Below, piece by piece: positions 7,676 to 16,188 of a DNA stretch of 64,000 nt (positions are counted from its first letter, which is position 1; every line of letters begins with the position of its first letter). The notes under the pieces are model-generated. The model was not told where the DNA came from and searched no databases. It worked only from the letters and a program-made list of their open reading frames with translations. The position numbers and the translations under genes are program-made. The DNA comes from an uncultured Nioella sp. (GTDB taxonomy: Bacteria > Pseudomonadota > Alphaproteobacteria > Rhodobacterales > Rhodobacteraceae), in contig CANMJH010000002.1 of NCBI GenBank assembly GCA_947498125.1, positions 687,001 through 751,000 of the forward strand, written 5' to 3'.

Positions 7676-9202
7676 ATGAAATCGCTAGACCAATTGCGCC
7701 GAGATGCCAAATCTCTGCGAACTGCAGCCCTTGCAGGGGGCGCGCGAGCCCTTCAGCGGATCAAACAACACCCCCCACGCACAGATGGCGCGGGGCTAAA
7801 ACACGCCGATTATCTGCATATCATTGCGCAAGAACAGAATTTTGCCAGCTGGCCTGTTTTAAAGACGGCTGCCGAAACCATTGGCTTGGACCGCGCCGGA
7901 AAACTACAAATGCTAAAGATTGCGTTGGCGCATGGGCAAAATCCCCGCGTCGATCAATTGCTGGCTGATACGCCAGACTTGGCCGAGGGGCATTTTGCGC
8001 TGCATGTTGCGTTGCTTGACCTGTCTCAGGTCGCGGCGATGCTTGATGCAGATCCGGGCCAAGCGACGCGCCTTGCCGGGCCGCGCAGCCCAATCTGCCA
8101 TTTGGCATTCTCGCGACGTATTCACGCGCAGCCGGACCGCGCCGACGACATGATCGAGATTGCAAAATTGCTCGTCGCGCATGGTGCGTCGGTCAATGAT
8201 GGCTATCGCTTTTCATCGGAGTCTGATCATCAGCTTTCAGCGCTTTATGGGGCGATTGGGCATGCCGATAACATGATCCTTGGGCGTTGGCTGTTGGAGC
8301 AGGGCGCCGACCCGAATGATGGCGAGTCGCTCTATCATGCGACAGAGCTTGGTCATCATGAAGGCCTGCGCATGCTGCTTGAATATGGGGCAAATCCCAA
8401 AGGCACCAATGCGCTGCTGCGGGCGATGGATTTTCACGATCATGACGCGGTTCAAATGCTTCTGGCGCATGGCGCTGAGGCTGATGAATATGATGATCGC
8501 GTTGTTGGTGGGGAAACGCCTTGGGTCATCCCCGCCTTGCACCAAGCGGCGCGGCGTGGATCGGATGCGAAAATGGCAAAGATCCTATTGGATGCCGGCG
8601 CTGACCCGGCTCGGGTTTTCGACGGCGCATCGGCCTATGGTTATGCACGCGTTTTTGGCAATGACGCTGTGGCCGAGGCAATTGCAGCGCAGGGCGACAC
8701 TCTGCCCTTGTCCCCAGAAGAGACGTTGTTGGTACAAGCCGCAAAATCGCCGCCAAAAAAGGGCGTGTTTGTTAACTCTGCAAAACTACCCAAGGCTTAT
8801 CAGAAAATCATCGCAAACCTGATCACGCGGCCAGAGCGCCTTGAACATGTTCGCAATCTGGTGGCGCTTGGGGTGCCCTATGATCAACCTGATAGCGAGG
8901 GCCTGACCCCAATTCAAATCGCCGGATGGCAAGGGCTGCCCGAGGCGGTGGCTTTTTTGCTGACGCAGCGGCCCGATCTTGAACATGTTAACGGCTATGG
9001 CGGCACGTTGTTGTCGACGATCATTCATGGATCAGAAAACTGCCCCGAGCGGGCCAGCCGTGATTATATCAGATGTCTTGAGATCGTACTGACCCACGGG
9101 CTGGCCTTGCCCCGGTCAATAATTGCAGGTGCCGGCGATGAAGAGGTGTCGACCTATCTGGCAGATTGGGCGGCGGCGCATCCTGGACAAGTCGTGGATT
9201 AA
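7676..9202 (+). CDS. Ankyrin-repeat protein
   Basis: 508 residues built largely of ankyrin-like repeats, for example GRWLLEQGADPNDGESLYHA, GLRMLLEYGANPKGTNALLR, AVQMLLAHGAEADEYDD, and ILLDAGADPARVFDGASAYG, with more toward the C terminus (LTPIQIAGWQGLPEAVAFLL). No signal peptide is seen. I start at MKSLDQLRRDAKSL because ATGAGGA serves as a ribosome site nine bases before it; an ATG 15 bases upstream lacks one. The N-terminal segment (LHIIAQEQNFASWPVLKTA) is typical of bacterial ankyrin proteins that follow this layout. The partner is unknown. It is convergent with rsgA. Confidence 0.85.
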   Translation: MKSLDQLRRDAKSLRTAALAGGARALQRIKQHPPRTDGAGLKHADYLHIIAQEQNFASWPVLKTAAETIGLDRAGKLQMLKIALAHGQNPRVDQLLADTPDLAEGHFALHVALLDLSQVAAMLDADPGQATRLAGPRSPICHLAFSRRIHAQPDRADDMIEIAKLLVAHGASVNDGYRFSSESDHQLSALYGAIGHADNMILGRWLLEQGADPNDGESLYHATELGHHEGLRMLLEYGANPKGTNALLRAMDFHDHDAVQMLLAHGAEADEYDDRVVGGETPWVIPALHQAARRGSDAKMAKILLDAGADPARVFDGASAYGYARVFGNDAVAEAIAAQGDTLPLSPEETLLVQAAKSPPKKGVFVNSAKLPKAYQKIIANLITRPERLEHVRNLVALGVPYDQPDSEGLTPIQIAGWQGLPEAVAFLLTQRPDLEHVNGYGGTLLSTIIHGSENCPERASRDYIRCLEIVLTHGLALPRSIIAGAGDEEVSTYLADWAAAHPGQVVD

Positions 9203-9223
9203 CACCGCCGCCGCATTGGGGCG

Positions 9224-10291
9224 CTACTTTCGGCGCCCCTGTTTCTCGGCCATCGCACGTTTAACGCGCTTTGCAAACGCACGATCCTGCGCGCGTGCTT
9301 CTGGGGCCGTGGCGGTGTTATGGGCGTCCTCACGCTTTAGTTTTCGCCATCTATTGACGCGGTCGGGGTCAACCTCGCCCGCGTCAACGGCGGCTTTCAC
9401 CGCGCAGCCCGGCTCACTCAAATGCTCGCAATCGCGAAATTTGCAGTTTGGGGTCAGCGCTTCGATGTCTTCGAAAACCGCTTCAATTCCGTCTGCCACA
9501 TCCGTCAGACCAAGCGACCGCATGCCGGGCGTGTCGATCAACCACCCGCCAAACCGCGTGGGGATCAGCCCGCGCGATGTCGTGGTGTGGCGGCCCTTTG
9601 CGTCATCCTCTCGAATGTCTTGAGTGGCGGCATCTTGCCCCGTGAGTGCATTGGACAAGGTCGTCTTACCAACACCCGAACTGCCCGCCAAAACCAATGT
9701 CTGACCATCTTGGCACCAAGGCGACAGCCGCCCGACGTCTTCTGCATCTTTCGCGTTGAGCGTGATTGCGGTCACCAATGGCGACAGGCGTTCGGCTCGG
9801 CGTTGATAGTCTCGCGCATCATCCGTTTGATCGGCTTTTGTGAGAATGATCAGCGGCATACATCCGGCACTGGCCGCTAAGGCCAGATAGCGTTCCAGCC
9901 GCGCCTCGTTGAAATCGTGATTGCAACTTGTGACGATTCCAAACGTATCGACATTGGCGGCAATCAGCTGCGTTTCCCCGCGAGAGCCAGCGGCCATACG
10001 TTTAAGGGTGGTTTGCCGCTCGTAAAGGCGCTCTGTATGAACGCCGTCCTCGCTGATAGATACCCAGTCGCCGACGGCAAAAGCGCCCGTCGTAACGCCA
10101 TGTTCGGGTTGCAGCAGCGCCGGGCCATCTGGGCCAAGGGCCATTAGTCGGTCGCGGGCGACCGATGTGATGCGCGCGGGACGATCTGTGTCCTCAGCTT
10201 GCGCGCGAAAATGGGCGGACCATCCAAGGTCGCTCAAAGAATATTGGGTCAATGTACGAAGTTCCCGTATCGAGTCAAAACACTCGCGCAA
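9224..10291 (-). CDS. rsgA: Ribosome small subunit-dependent GTPase A
   Basis: 355 residues with the circularly permuted GTPase order of RsgA: G4 ILTKAD, then G1 GSSGVGKTTLSNAL, then G3 DTPGMRSLGL. An N-terminal OB-like domain precedes it, and the zinc knuckle CKFRDCEHLSEPGC follows. RsgA assists late 30S maturation. The conserved part begins SLSDLGWSAHF; a TTG start around 10251 is possible and would shorten the protein by about 13 residues. The C terminus is basic (FAKRVKRAMAEKQGRRK). Confidence 0.93.
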   Translation of the reverse strand: MRECFDSIRELRTLTQYSLSDLGWSAHFRAQAEDTDRPARITSVARDRLMALGPDGPALLQPEHGVTTGAFAVGDWVSISEDGVHTERLYERQTTLKRMAAGSRGETQLIAANVDTFGIVTSCNHDFNEARLERYLALAASAGCMPLIILTKADQTDDARDYQRRAERLSPLVTAITLNAKDAEDVGRLSPWCQDGQTLVLAGSSGVGKTTLSNALTGQDAATQDIREDDAKGRHTTTSRGLIPTRFGGWLIDTPGMRSLGLTDVADGIEAVFEDIEALTPNCKFRDCEHLSEPGCAVKAAVDAGEVDPDRVNRWRKLKREDAHNTATAPEARAQDRAFAKRVKRAMAEKQGRRK

Positions 10292-10430
10292 CGCAAAATG
10301 CGGCGCGGTTTGATCGCTCGGGCGGAGGCGGTCTTGATCAGACTGCGACGGCCCGAAGGCTTACAACATTATCCATGTACCCTCCGAGGCTTTTTGGCCG
10401 GCGGACCATGTCCGTTTGGCCGTAGGAATT

Positions 10431-10530
10431 GGTGAGAGGTTGGACATCGACCCAAGTGGGGCTCGTTGTGGCTGCTACCTTCCGGTCCTGACCAGGTTGG
10501 CGAGGCACTTGCCCGCGCCAACCCCTCACC
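10431..10530 (-). ncRNA. ffs: Signal recognition particle RNA (4.5S type)
   Basis: On the minus strand the conserved SRP domain IV hairpin is read as GGTCAGGACCGGAAGG followed by TAGCAGCC. The ends pair over about 13 bp (GGTGAGGGGTTGG with CCAACCTCTCACC), which defines a molecule of about 100 nt, the usual bacterial short form. It binds Ffh for co-translational membrane targeting. Confidence 0.95.
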
Positions 10531-10608
10531 GGGTGATTTAGGGTAATTGCGGTCACTTCGCAAGGGGCGCGCGCATTGGATTGCTCAGGGCCCGGTGCAT
10601 GTGACGCG

Positions 10609-12453
10609 TTACAGCGTCATCCAGAAGCGCTGATAGCCGTTTTCGCAAATTCCGTCGGGAATCAGGTCAAGCGCCGCAGCATGTTGGGGATAATCCATGA
10701 TGCCGGGGCCAGTTCCGAAAAGCACCCTCGTGCCGCCAAGCGGTGCAAAACGCCATGCGTGGCTTGGTGTCACCTCGATCGGTGAGCGGTCTGACACATA
10801 TTTCGCGATTACATCGCGAATCGTCACTTTCGGTTCTAAAACCGATTGGCACGCTGCGGCGGCTGCAAAATGCCCACCACCAGCGGCGCGATATGTGTTC
10901 GTTACAACATGATATGTGTCATCCGGGTCCACAGGCCGCCCGTCATAACACAGGTTATTGATGCGTCCGGGCGTGTCATATGTGATCTCGCCATCAGCCG
11001 AATATTGGGGTGGCTTTGAGATATCGATCTCGTAGGTCAGGCCAATCATCACGTCAAAATTGTAGCAGCTAAATTCACGATCCAAGAGAGCCGGATCGGT
11101 TTCGCCCGGCGTGATCTGGTTAAAGGCGCAGGCTGACCGCTCTAGCCAGCCTTTCAGGTCCGCCCCCTTGGCCTTCACCACCTGCATCACGTTTGGATAG
11201 ACATAGAGGTCAGCGACGCTGCGCAGTGTCAGTGGGCCTGCCGCGACGTCGGTGTAGTTCTGTGGTCCGGCCCGTCCACCCGCCTTAAAAGGTGCAACCG
11301 CCGCGAGGATGGGCAAATCTTCGGCGCCGCTCTCCTTGAGCAACGCGGCCGCTGCACCGCGCTGTGCATCTGCGACCAATTGCATGGCAGAGCAGGGCGA
11401 GACCATCGAAAGATAGGTATGTAAAGGCCCGGTCGCATGACCAATAACGCGCCGGATATGCGCCAAGGTGGCGCGATGCGCATTCTGGCTCAGATCAACA
11501 ATAGCCGGGTCGGCGGGAGTGGTTTTGTCTAGCGGCACGGTGTCTACGCACTCCGCCGATACCTGCCACGCATCGCCTGTTTTTTGCAATCTCAGATCAA
11601 TAAGACCCAAGTGAGAGCCATAAAATCCGGGTTGCACGACGGGGACTGGTCCGAATTCCAAATGCTGTAGGTCATCCGGATCGGGCAGCACTTTATGGGT
11701 GTGCCCGCCAACAATTGCGTCAAGGCCAGCTTCATGGCTTAGCGGTATCAGAGCGTTTTCAAGGTCCGGCTTGTCGTCACGTGGCCCCGCGCCCGAATGG
11801 CACAGCGCGATGACGATATCCGCGCCGCTTTTCCGCAAAGCCGAAATATGCGCACGCGCCGTTTCTACAATCGGAAGCGTCGTGACACGGCCGCGCAAAC
11901 TGGCGCCATCCCATGTCGTGATCTGCGGCGGGGCAAGCCCGATCAGGCCAATCTTTATCTCATGATCCATGCCAGTTTCGTCTTTCAGGACGCGCGTCAG
12001 CAAAACTGATCCGGGTCGAAATTCCCGCCCGTCTACATAGTGCAAATTAGCCAATAAAACCGGGAAGTCCGCTGCCCTTGTGGCCTGATCGACATAATCC
12101 AACCCATAGTTGAAATCATGGTTCCCAAGACAGGCGGCATCGAATTTCAAGTGATTCATCGCCGCAATCATCGGATGGGTTTCGCGTGCCGGATCCATCT
12201 CTTCGGCGGCGAAATCTCCGAGGGGAGTGCCTTGTAGAGTATCGCCATTGTCGATCAGCAAGGTGTTGGGGTGTGCTGTACGGGTTTGCTCAATCAGGGT
12301 CGCTAGGGCCGCCAGCCCAACACGGCCATCCGGCTGATCCGTGTAGTAATTATAGGGCAGCAAATGCGCATGCAAATCGGTCGTGGCCATCAGCATAAGC
12401 CGAAGGTCAGGCGCATTTTTCGCGCTTGATTGCACCGCGTCCAGATTGGGCAT
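10609..12453 (-). CDS. CpdB-like 2',3'-cyclic-nucleotide phosphodiesterase/3'-nucleotidase
   Basis: 614 residues of the bifunctional calcineurin-type 5'-nucleotidase family. Metal-binding motifs appear in order: TTDLHAHLLPY, IDNGDTLQG, LGNHDFNYG, CHSG and GGHTHK in the N-terminal phosphoesterase domain; the C-terminal nucleotide-binding domain has SVADLYVYPN and YDGRPVDPDDTYHVVTNTYR. Classical CpdB is periplasmic, but this protein begins MPNLDAVQSSAKNAPDLRLM with no signal peptide and goes straight into the catalytic domain, so it may be cytoplasmic or start differently. The family converts cyclic nucleotides to nucleosides plus phosphate. Confidence 0.88.
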   Translation of the reverse strand: MPNLDAVQSSAKNAPDLRLMLMATTDLHAHLLPYNYYTDQPDGRVGLAALATLIEQTRTAHPNTLLIDNGDTLQGTPLGDFAAEEMDPARETHPMIAAMNHLKFDAACLGNHDFNYGLDYVDQATRAADFPVLLANLHYVDGREFRPGSVLLTRVLKDETGMDHEIKIGLIGLAPPQITTWDGASLRGRVTTLPIVETARAHISALRKSGADIVIALCHSGAGPRDDKPDLENALIPLSHEAGLDAIVGGHTHKVLPDPDDLQHLEFGPVPVVQPGFYGSHLGLIDLRLQKTGDAWQVSAECVDTVPLDKTTPADPAIVDLSQNAHRATLAHIRRVIGHATGPLHTYLSMVSPCSAMQLVADAQRGAAAALLKESGAEDLPILAAVAPFKAGGRAGPQNYTDVAAGPLTLRSVADLYVYPNVMQVVKAKGADLKGWLERSACAFNQITPGETDPALLDREFSCYNFDVMIGLTYEIDISKPPQYSADGEITYDTPGRINNLCYDGRPVDPDDTYHVVTNTYRAAGGGHFAAAAACQSVLEPKVTIRDVIAKYVSDRSPIEVTPSHAWRFAPLGGTRVLFGTGPGIMDYPQHAAALDLIPDGICENGYQRFWMTL

Positions 12454-12616
12454 TTAATATCCGCTCTTTGTTATGAAGGGGTTAGAGCAAGTTCCCCGTT
12501 AAAAAACCAGTCTGCTGACATAGAATGCACGGATTATTTTTATCAACTGTTACCTTTCCAGCAAAACTCCATATATTCGCAGCCGCAGCGCCCTTTTAGT
12601 TCCCCGGAGGACATGA

Positions 12617-13588
12617 ATGAAACTGGCAGAAACGGTCACCCTTGGCGGTGGCGGTCTTGAACGAGCGGCTTTGCGACGCTCGGACGCTGATTGGCTGGAA
12701 GATGAACTGAATTCGGGCGATGCCTTGGTTTATCCTTTGTGGCGCGGCAAATTGCTGGCGTCGGGATCTGGTGGGGCCAAAGCGCTTGTTGCTGTTCCTG
12801 CTAGCCACGAAATATTACAACATGGCACCGGAAATTTCCTCTTTTTGGGAGAGGTTAACGGCCGCGGTCGCTTTGCGACCGATATTTCCGCTTGGGAACC
12901 AGATGATCAGGATGCGGCTGAGGTTGGCGCTTTTCTGGACCAAAGCCAGCAAACCCATCCCAGCCTAGGTGACGGCGCCGCATTCCACGAACTTCGGTCG
13001 ATCTTTACAGAGCTTACGCCCCTCGATGGTGAAATGGCCGCGACGGCCAAGGCGATGCTAAGCTGGCATCTGTCACACCGGTTTTGCGCAAAATGCGGGT
13101 CGGAAAGCGAATTTCACGACGCAGGATGGCAGCGCAAATGCGCGTCTTGCGGGGCACCGCATTTCCCGCGCACCGATCCTGTTGTCATCATGTTGATTAC
13201 GCATGGAAACGATCTTTTGCTTGGCCGCTCGCCGCATTGGCCCGAAGGGATGTATTCGCTTTTGGCTGGATTTGTTGAGCCGGGCGAAACGCTGGAAGCT
13301 GCGGTCAGGCGCGAAGTAGCAGAAGAGACAGCCGTTAAAGTGGGGCAGGTCAGTTACCTTGCCTCGCAACCTTGGCCCTATCCGTCCTCACTTATGTTCG
13401 GCTGTGAAGGCGAAGCGTTAACCCGCGAAATAACCCTTGATCCAATCGAGCTTGAAGACGCGATCTGGATATCCCGAGAAGAGTTGGCGGAGGCATTGGA
13501 TGGCCGCCATCCAACCCTTTCTCCGGCACGACCAGGGGCAATTGCACGGTTTCTTATGGAACATTGGTTGGCTGACAGCTTGAAATAG
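12617..13588 (+). CDS. nudC: NAD(H) diphosphatase (NudC-type Nudix hydrolase)
   Basis: 323 residues. An N-terminal NUDIX-like domain is followed by a four-cysteine zinc ribbon (CAKCGSESEF ... CASCGAPHFPR), the Nudix box GFVEPGETLEAAVRREVAEE, and the NudC-specific SQPWPYPSSLMFG downstream. It would cleave NAD(H) to NMN(H) and AMP, and NudC enzymes also remove NAD caps from RNA. The Nudix glycine after the EE pair is replaced (EETAV instead of EExGU), a small departure. A GGAGGACATGA ribosome site sets the start. Confidence 0.92.
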   Translation: MKLAETVTLGGGGLERAALRRSDADWLEDELNSGDALVYPLWRGKLLASGSGGAKALVAVPASHEILQHGTGNFLFLGEVNGRGRFATDISAWEPDDQDAAEVGAFLDQSQQTHPSLGDGAAFHELRSIFTELTPLDGEMAATAKAMLSWHLSHRFCAKCGSESEFHDAGWQRKCASCGAPHFPRTDPVVIMLITHGNDLLLGRSPHWPEGMYSLLAGFVEPGETLEAAVRREVAEETAVKVGQVSYLASQPWPYPSSLMFGCEGEALTREITLDPIELEDAIWISREELAEALDGRHPTLSPARPGAIARFLMEHWLADSLK

Positions 13589-13637
13589 GCGTAAAAAACC
13601 GCCACTGGATAAGATCAACAAACAACAGGGGATTGGC

Positions 13638-14114
13638 ATGATTTTTGTAGCTCAGGACGAAGTGCATGTTCCGCAGGATTATGCCTTTTCCCACTTTTCC
13701 GACTTTATCAGCTATGAAGCCACGGCGTTGTCTTATGGCGCTGACATTCGGCGGGTCGACGGATTTCAGCAAGTCAGCCAAGGCGTGGCATGGCGCGGAA
13801 CTGTTCCTATTCGCGGCAAAACAGTTGGTGTTGAGGCCAAGGTGACCAATTTTGACCCATCGCGTCAGTCGCAGATGGTTACGCAAGCCGGCGGGATGAC
13901 GGTCACTGTCGATCTATCATTCGAAGAAATGGAGCCGGAAAAAACACGGGTTACCGCTCGGGCCGAGCTTAGGGCCAATACACTTGCAGCACGTCTGATT
14001 GTGCAATCCGTTCGTTTGGCGCGTGGGTCTTTGCAACGGCGTATTGATTCCAAGCTTGTCGCCCTTGGCAGCAAATTCGAAGCGGAATACCACCGCTCAA
14101 AGGCCAGTAGCTAA
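13638..14114 (+). CDS. SRPBCC-family (START-like) protein
   Basis: 158 residues with the helix-grip pattern: VPQDYAFSHFSDFISYEATA at the start, beta strands through GVAWRGTVPIRGKTVGVEAK and MTVTVDLSFEEMEPEKTRVT, and a long C-terminal helix (LIVQSVRLARGSLQRRIDSK). This fold binds hydrophobic ligands; ligand and role here are unknown. It follows nudC by about 50 bases on the same strand and ends nine bases from a convergent gene. Confidence 0.7.
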   Translation: MIFVAQDEVHVPQDYAFSHFSDFISYEATALSYGADIRRVDGFQQVSQGVAWRGTVPIRGKTVGVEAKVTNFDPSRQSQMVTQAGGMTVTVDLSFEEMEPEKTRVTARAELRANTLAARLIVQSVRLARGSLQRRIDSKLVALGSKFEAEYHRSKASS

Positions 14115-14123
14115 TAAAAACCA

Positions 14124-14567
14124 CTATTTCTTGCGTTGAGCATCAAGCCGGTCGAGCGTTGCTTCACGCTCTGCGCTAGAAAGCTCTTCAATCAGTTTTG
14201 GCAACGCAGCGGTCAAGAGATCGAAGCTTTCCTGACAAAATTCGCGCGTTTTGATGTCTGCATTGTCTGAAAGCAATACCTCAAGCGGATACCGCTTAGT
14301 GGCCCCACCTTTTTTGTCCGCAATAAAGATAAAAAAGGCCCGCCGGTTTTGAACACCGCCGATAAAACCCATGTCCTCATGCTCGAACTGGAATTGCGTC
14401 AGCATCGGGCCGCGAATTATGTCCTCGCGGCGGTTGTGCTGAAATCCAACCTGACCCGCCAGTTTATGAAGGTAAAACTCGATATCGGACAGGGTCCACG
14501 CCCCTGTTTTGTCTGAACTGGGCGCGGCGACTGGCCGGCGAAAAAGCGAACGCAAAAGCCGGCTCAA
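14124..14567 (-). CDS. Conserved hypothetical protein translated with pheA
   Basis: 147 residues, starting MSRLLRSLFRRPVAAPSSDK from a TTG codon that overlaps the pheA stop (TTGA), which implies translational coupling. The middle reads DIEFYLHKLAGQVGFQHNRR and GFIGGVQNRRAFFIFIADKK; the C terminus is helical and charged (LSSAEREATLDRLDAQRKK). No signal peptide or membrane segment. I do not recognise a family. Confidence 0.65.
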   Translation of the reverse strand: MSRLLRSLFRRPVAAPSSDKTGAWTLSDIEFYLHKLAGQVGFQHNRREDIIRGPMLTQFQFEHEDMGFIGGVQNRRAFFIFIADKKGGATKRYPLEVLLSDNADIKTREFCQESFDLLTAALPKLIEELSSAEREATLDRLDAQRKK

Positions 14568-15394
14568 TCGCGAACCCTATCGGCGGGGTAAGTGCCCAAA
14601 ATGTGAATCTCGGATGTGAAGTAATCCAGCTCTTCCAATGCCAGTTTCACGTTCGGATCCTCGGGATGACCTTCGATATCGGCGTAAAACTGGGTGGCCG
14701 AGAAGCTGCCACCCACCATGTAACTTTCCAGTTTGGTCATGTTGACGCTGTTCGTGGCAAAACCGCCCATAGCTTTGTAGAGCGCAGCGGGAATATTGCG
14801 CACGCGGAAGACGAAAGTTGTCATCATATGCTCGGCGCGGCGGGACAGGTCAGGGGCATTACCCATGATCAGAAACCGAGTCGTATTCGAATCATGATCT
14901 TCAATATGTCGCGCCAAAACGTCCAATCCATAGATCTCACCGGCAAGTTCCGATGCCAATGCGGCCGAGGTCGGATCAGCGGCTTCTGCGACTTCGCGGG
15001 CTGCGCGTGCATTATCGGGGCTGACACGGCCACGAATATTATTTTTTTGCAGGAAGTTTGAGCATTGCGGCAAAAGGACCAGATGCGAGTAGGCTTCTTT
15101 GATGTCTTCGAGCTTGGCACCGGGGGTCGCAAGCAGGTTGATATGGACCCGAACAAAAGCCTCATCAACGATAGAAAGCCCTGATTCCGGCAGCAATCTA
15201 TGGATGTCCGCGACACGCCCATATGTCGTGTTTTCAACAGGAAGCATGGCCAATTCGGCCTTTCCAGAGGCCACGGCCTCAATCACATCCTCGAAGCTGC
15301 GACATGGCAGCACGTCCATTCCGGGCCGTGCTTCATGGCAAGCTTGATGAGAATAGGCTCCCAGTTCTCCCTGAAAGGCGATACGAGATGTCAT
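14564..15394 (-). CDS. pheA: Prephenate dehydratase
   Basis: 276 residues. The catalytic domain shows GELGAYSHQAC at the N terminus, ENTTYGRVADIHRLL, and TRFLIMG containing the conserved Thr-Arg-Phe. A C-terminal ACT domain follows (TTFVFRVRNIPAALYKAMGG, then NMTKLESYMVGGSFSATQFY), the feedback site for phenylalanine. It converts prephenate to phenylpyruvate. No chorismate mutase domain is fused. It is the first gene of a two-gene unit with the overlapping hypothetical protein. Confidence 0.95.
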   Translation of the reverse strand: MTSRIAFQGELGAYSHQACHEARPGMDVLPCRSFEDVIEAVASGKAELAMLPVENTTYGRVADIHRLLPESGLSIVDEAFVRVHINLLATPGAKLEDIKEAYSHLVLLPQCSNFLQKNNIRGRVSPDNARAAREVAEAADPTSAALASELAGEIYGLDVLARHIEDHDSNTTRFLIMGNAPDLSRRAEHMMTTFVFRVRNIPAALYKAMGGFATNSVNMTKLESYMVGGSFSATQFYADIEGHPEDPNVKLALEELDYFTSEIHILGTYPADRVRD

Positions 15395-15503
15395 GTCGGC
15401 CTCTTTCTTTCAATAAGGGCGTTCTGTCGCGCTGACTACACCTTGAAAGCAGTGCAGGAAAGTCGGTAGATACGCCTTAACGCGAAATGTGGATAGGATT
15501 ACC

Positions 15504-16022
15504 ATGTTTGACACGATGAATATGACCAAAGCCGTTGCTGCCATCTGTGCGGCTATGCTGGTCCTCTTAGTGGGTGGTTGGGCTGCTCACGGTGTTTACA
15601 ACGTCAGCGGCGGGGGTGGTCATGGCGATCATCATGTCGCGGGCTACACGATTGAAACGGGCGACGATGGTACTGAACCAGTCGAAACCGTGCCGTTCTC
15701 GGAATATCTGGCTGCAGCTGACCCAGCTGATGGTGAGGGCGATTGGCGTCAGTGCCGCAGCTGCCACTCGGTTGAGCCCGGCAATAACGGCACCGGTCCT
15801 ACGCTTTATGGCATTGTCGGACGGGACATCGCTTCGGTTGATGGCTTTGGCTACTCGGGCGCGTTGACAGGCCTTGAAGGCGATTGGACGCCTGAGGCCT
15901 TGAACGAATTCCTTGCCAACCCTCGTGGTTATGCACAAGGCACAGCAATGTCTTTTGGCGGGATTCGCGATGTTGAAGATCGCGCGGCAATGGTTGCCTA
16001 CTTGGCGACATTTGCAGAATAA
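15504..16022 (+). CDS. Membrane-anchored cytochrome c (c552/cy type)
   Basis: 172 residues starting MFDTMNMTKAVAAICAAM; AGGAT serves as a ribosome site, which favours this ATG over one 15 bases upstream. An uncleaved-looking N-terminal hydrophobic segment (VAAICAAMLVLLVGGWAAHG) is followed by a Gly/His linker, and then a class I cytochrome c domain with CRSCH heme attachment, GPTLYGIVGRD, and the Met ligand in GTAMSFGG. In Rhodobacterales such anchored cytochromes carry electrons from bc1 to terminal oxidases, which fits the cbb3 oxidase encoded in this window. A strong terminator follows. Confidence 0.9.
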   Translation: MFDTMNMTKAVAAICAAMLVLLVGGWAAHGVYNVSGGGGHGDHHVAGYTIETGDDGTEPVETVPFSEYLAAADPADGEGDWRQCRSCHSVEPGNNGTGPTLYGIVGRDIASVDGFGYSGALTGLEGDWTPEALNEFLANPRGYAQGTAMSFGGIRDVEDRAAMVAYLATFAE

Positions 16023-16046
16023 TCCTGCGATCTGAATAGTTTCAGC

Positions 16047-16078
16047 AAAAGGCTGCCCGTTGGGGCGGCCTTTTTTGC
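16047..16078 (+). terminator. Rho-independent terminator of the cytochrome c gene
   Basis: AAAAGGCTGCCC-GTTG-GGGCGGCCTTTTTT: a stem of about 10 bp ending in a run of six T, 25 bases past the stop. Confidence 0.9.
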
Positions 16079-16188
16079 TTTTTGACATTTGATCACGAAA
16101 ACTCAACTTGAATGCTAGGTGCGCTGGTCCTTAGGGTAAAACAGCCCATAACAATAGATAGTCGGTAAACCGCAACTCGGAGGCCCAG

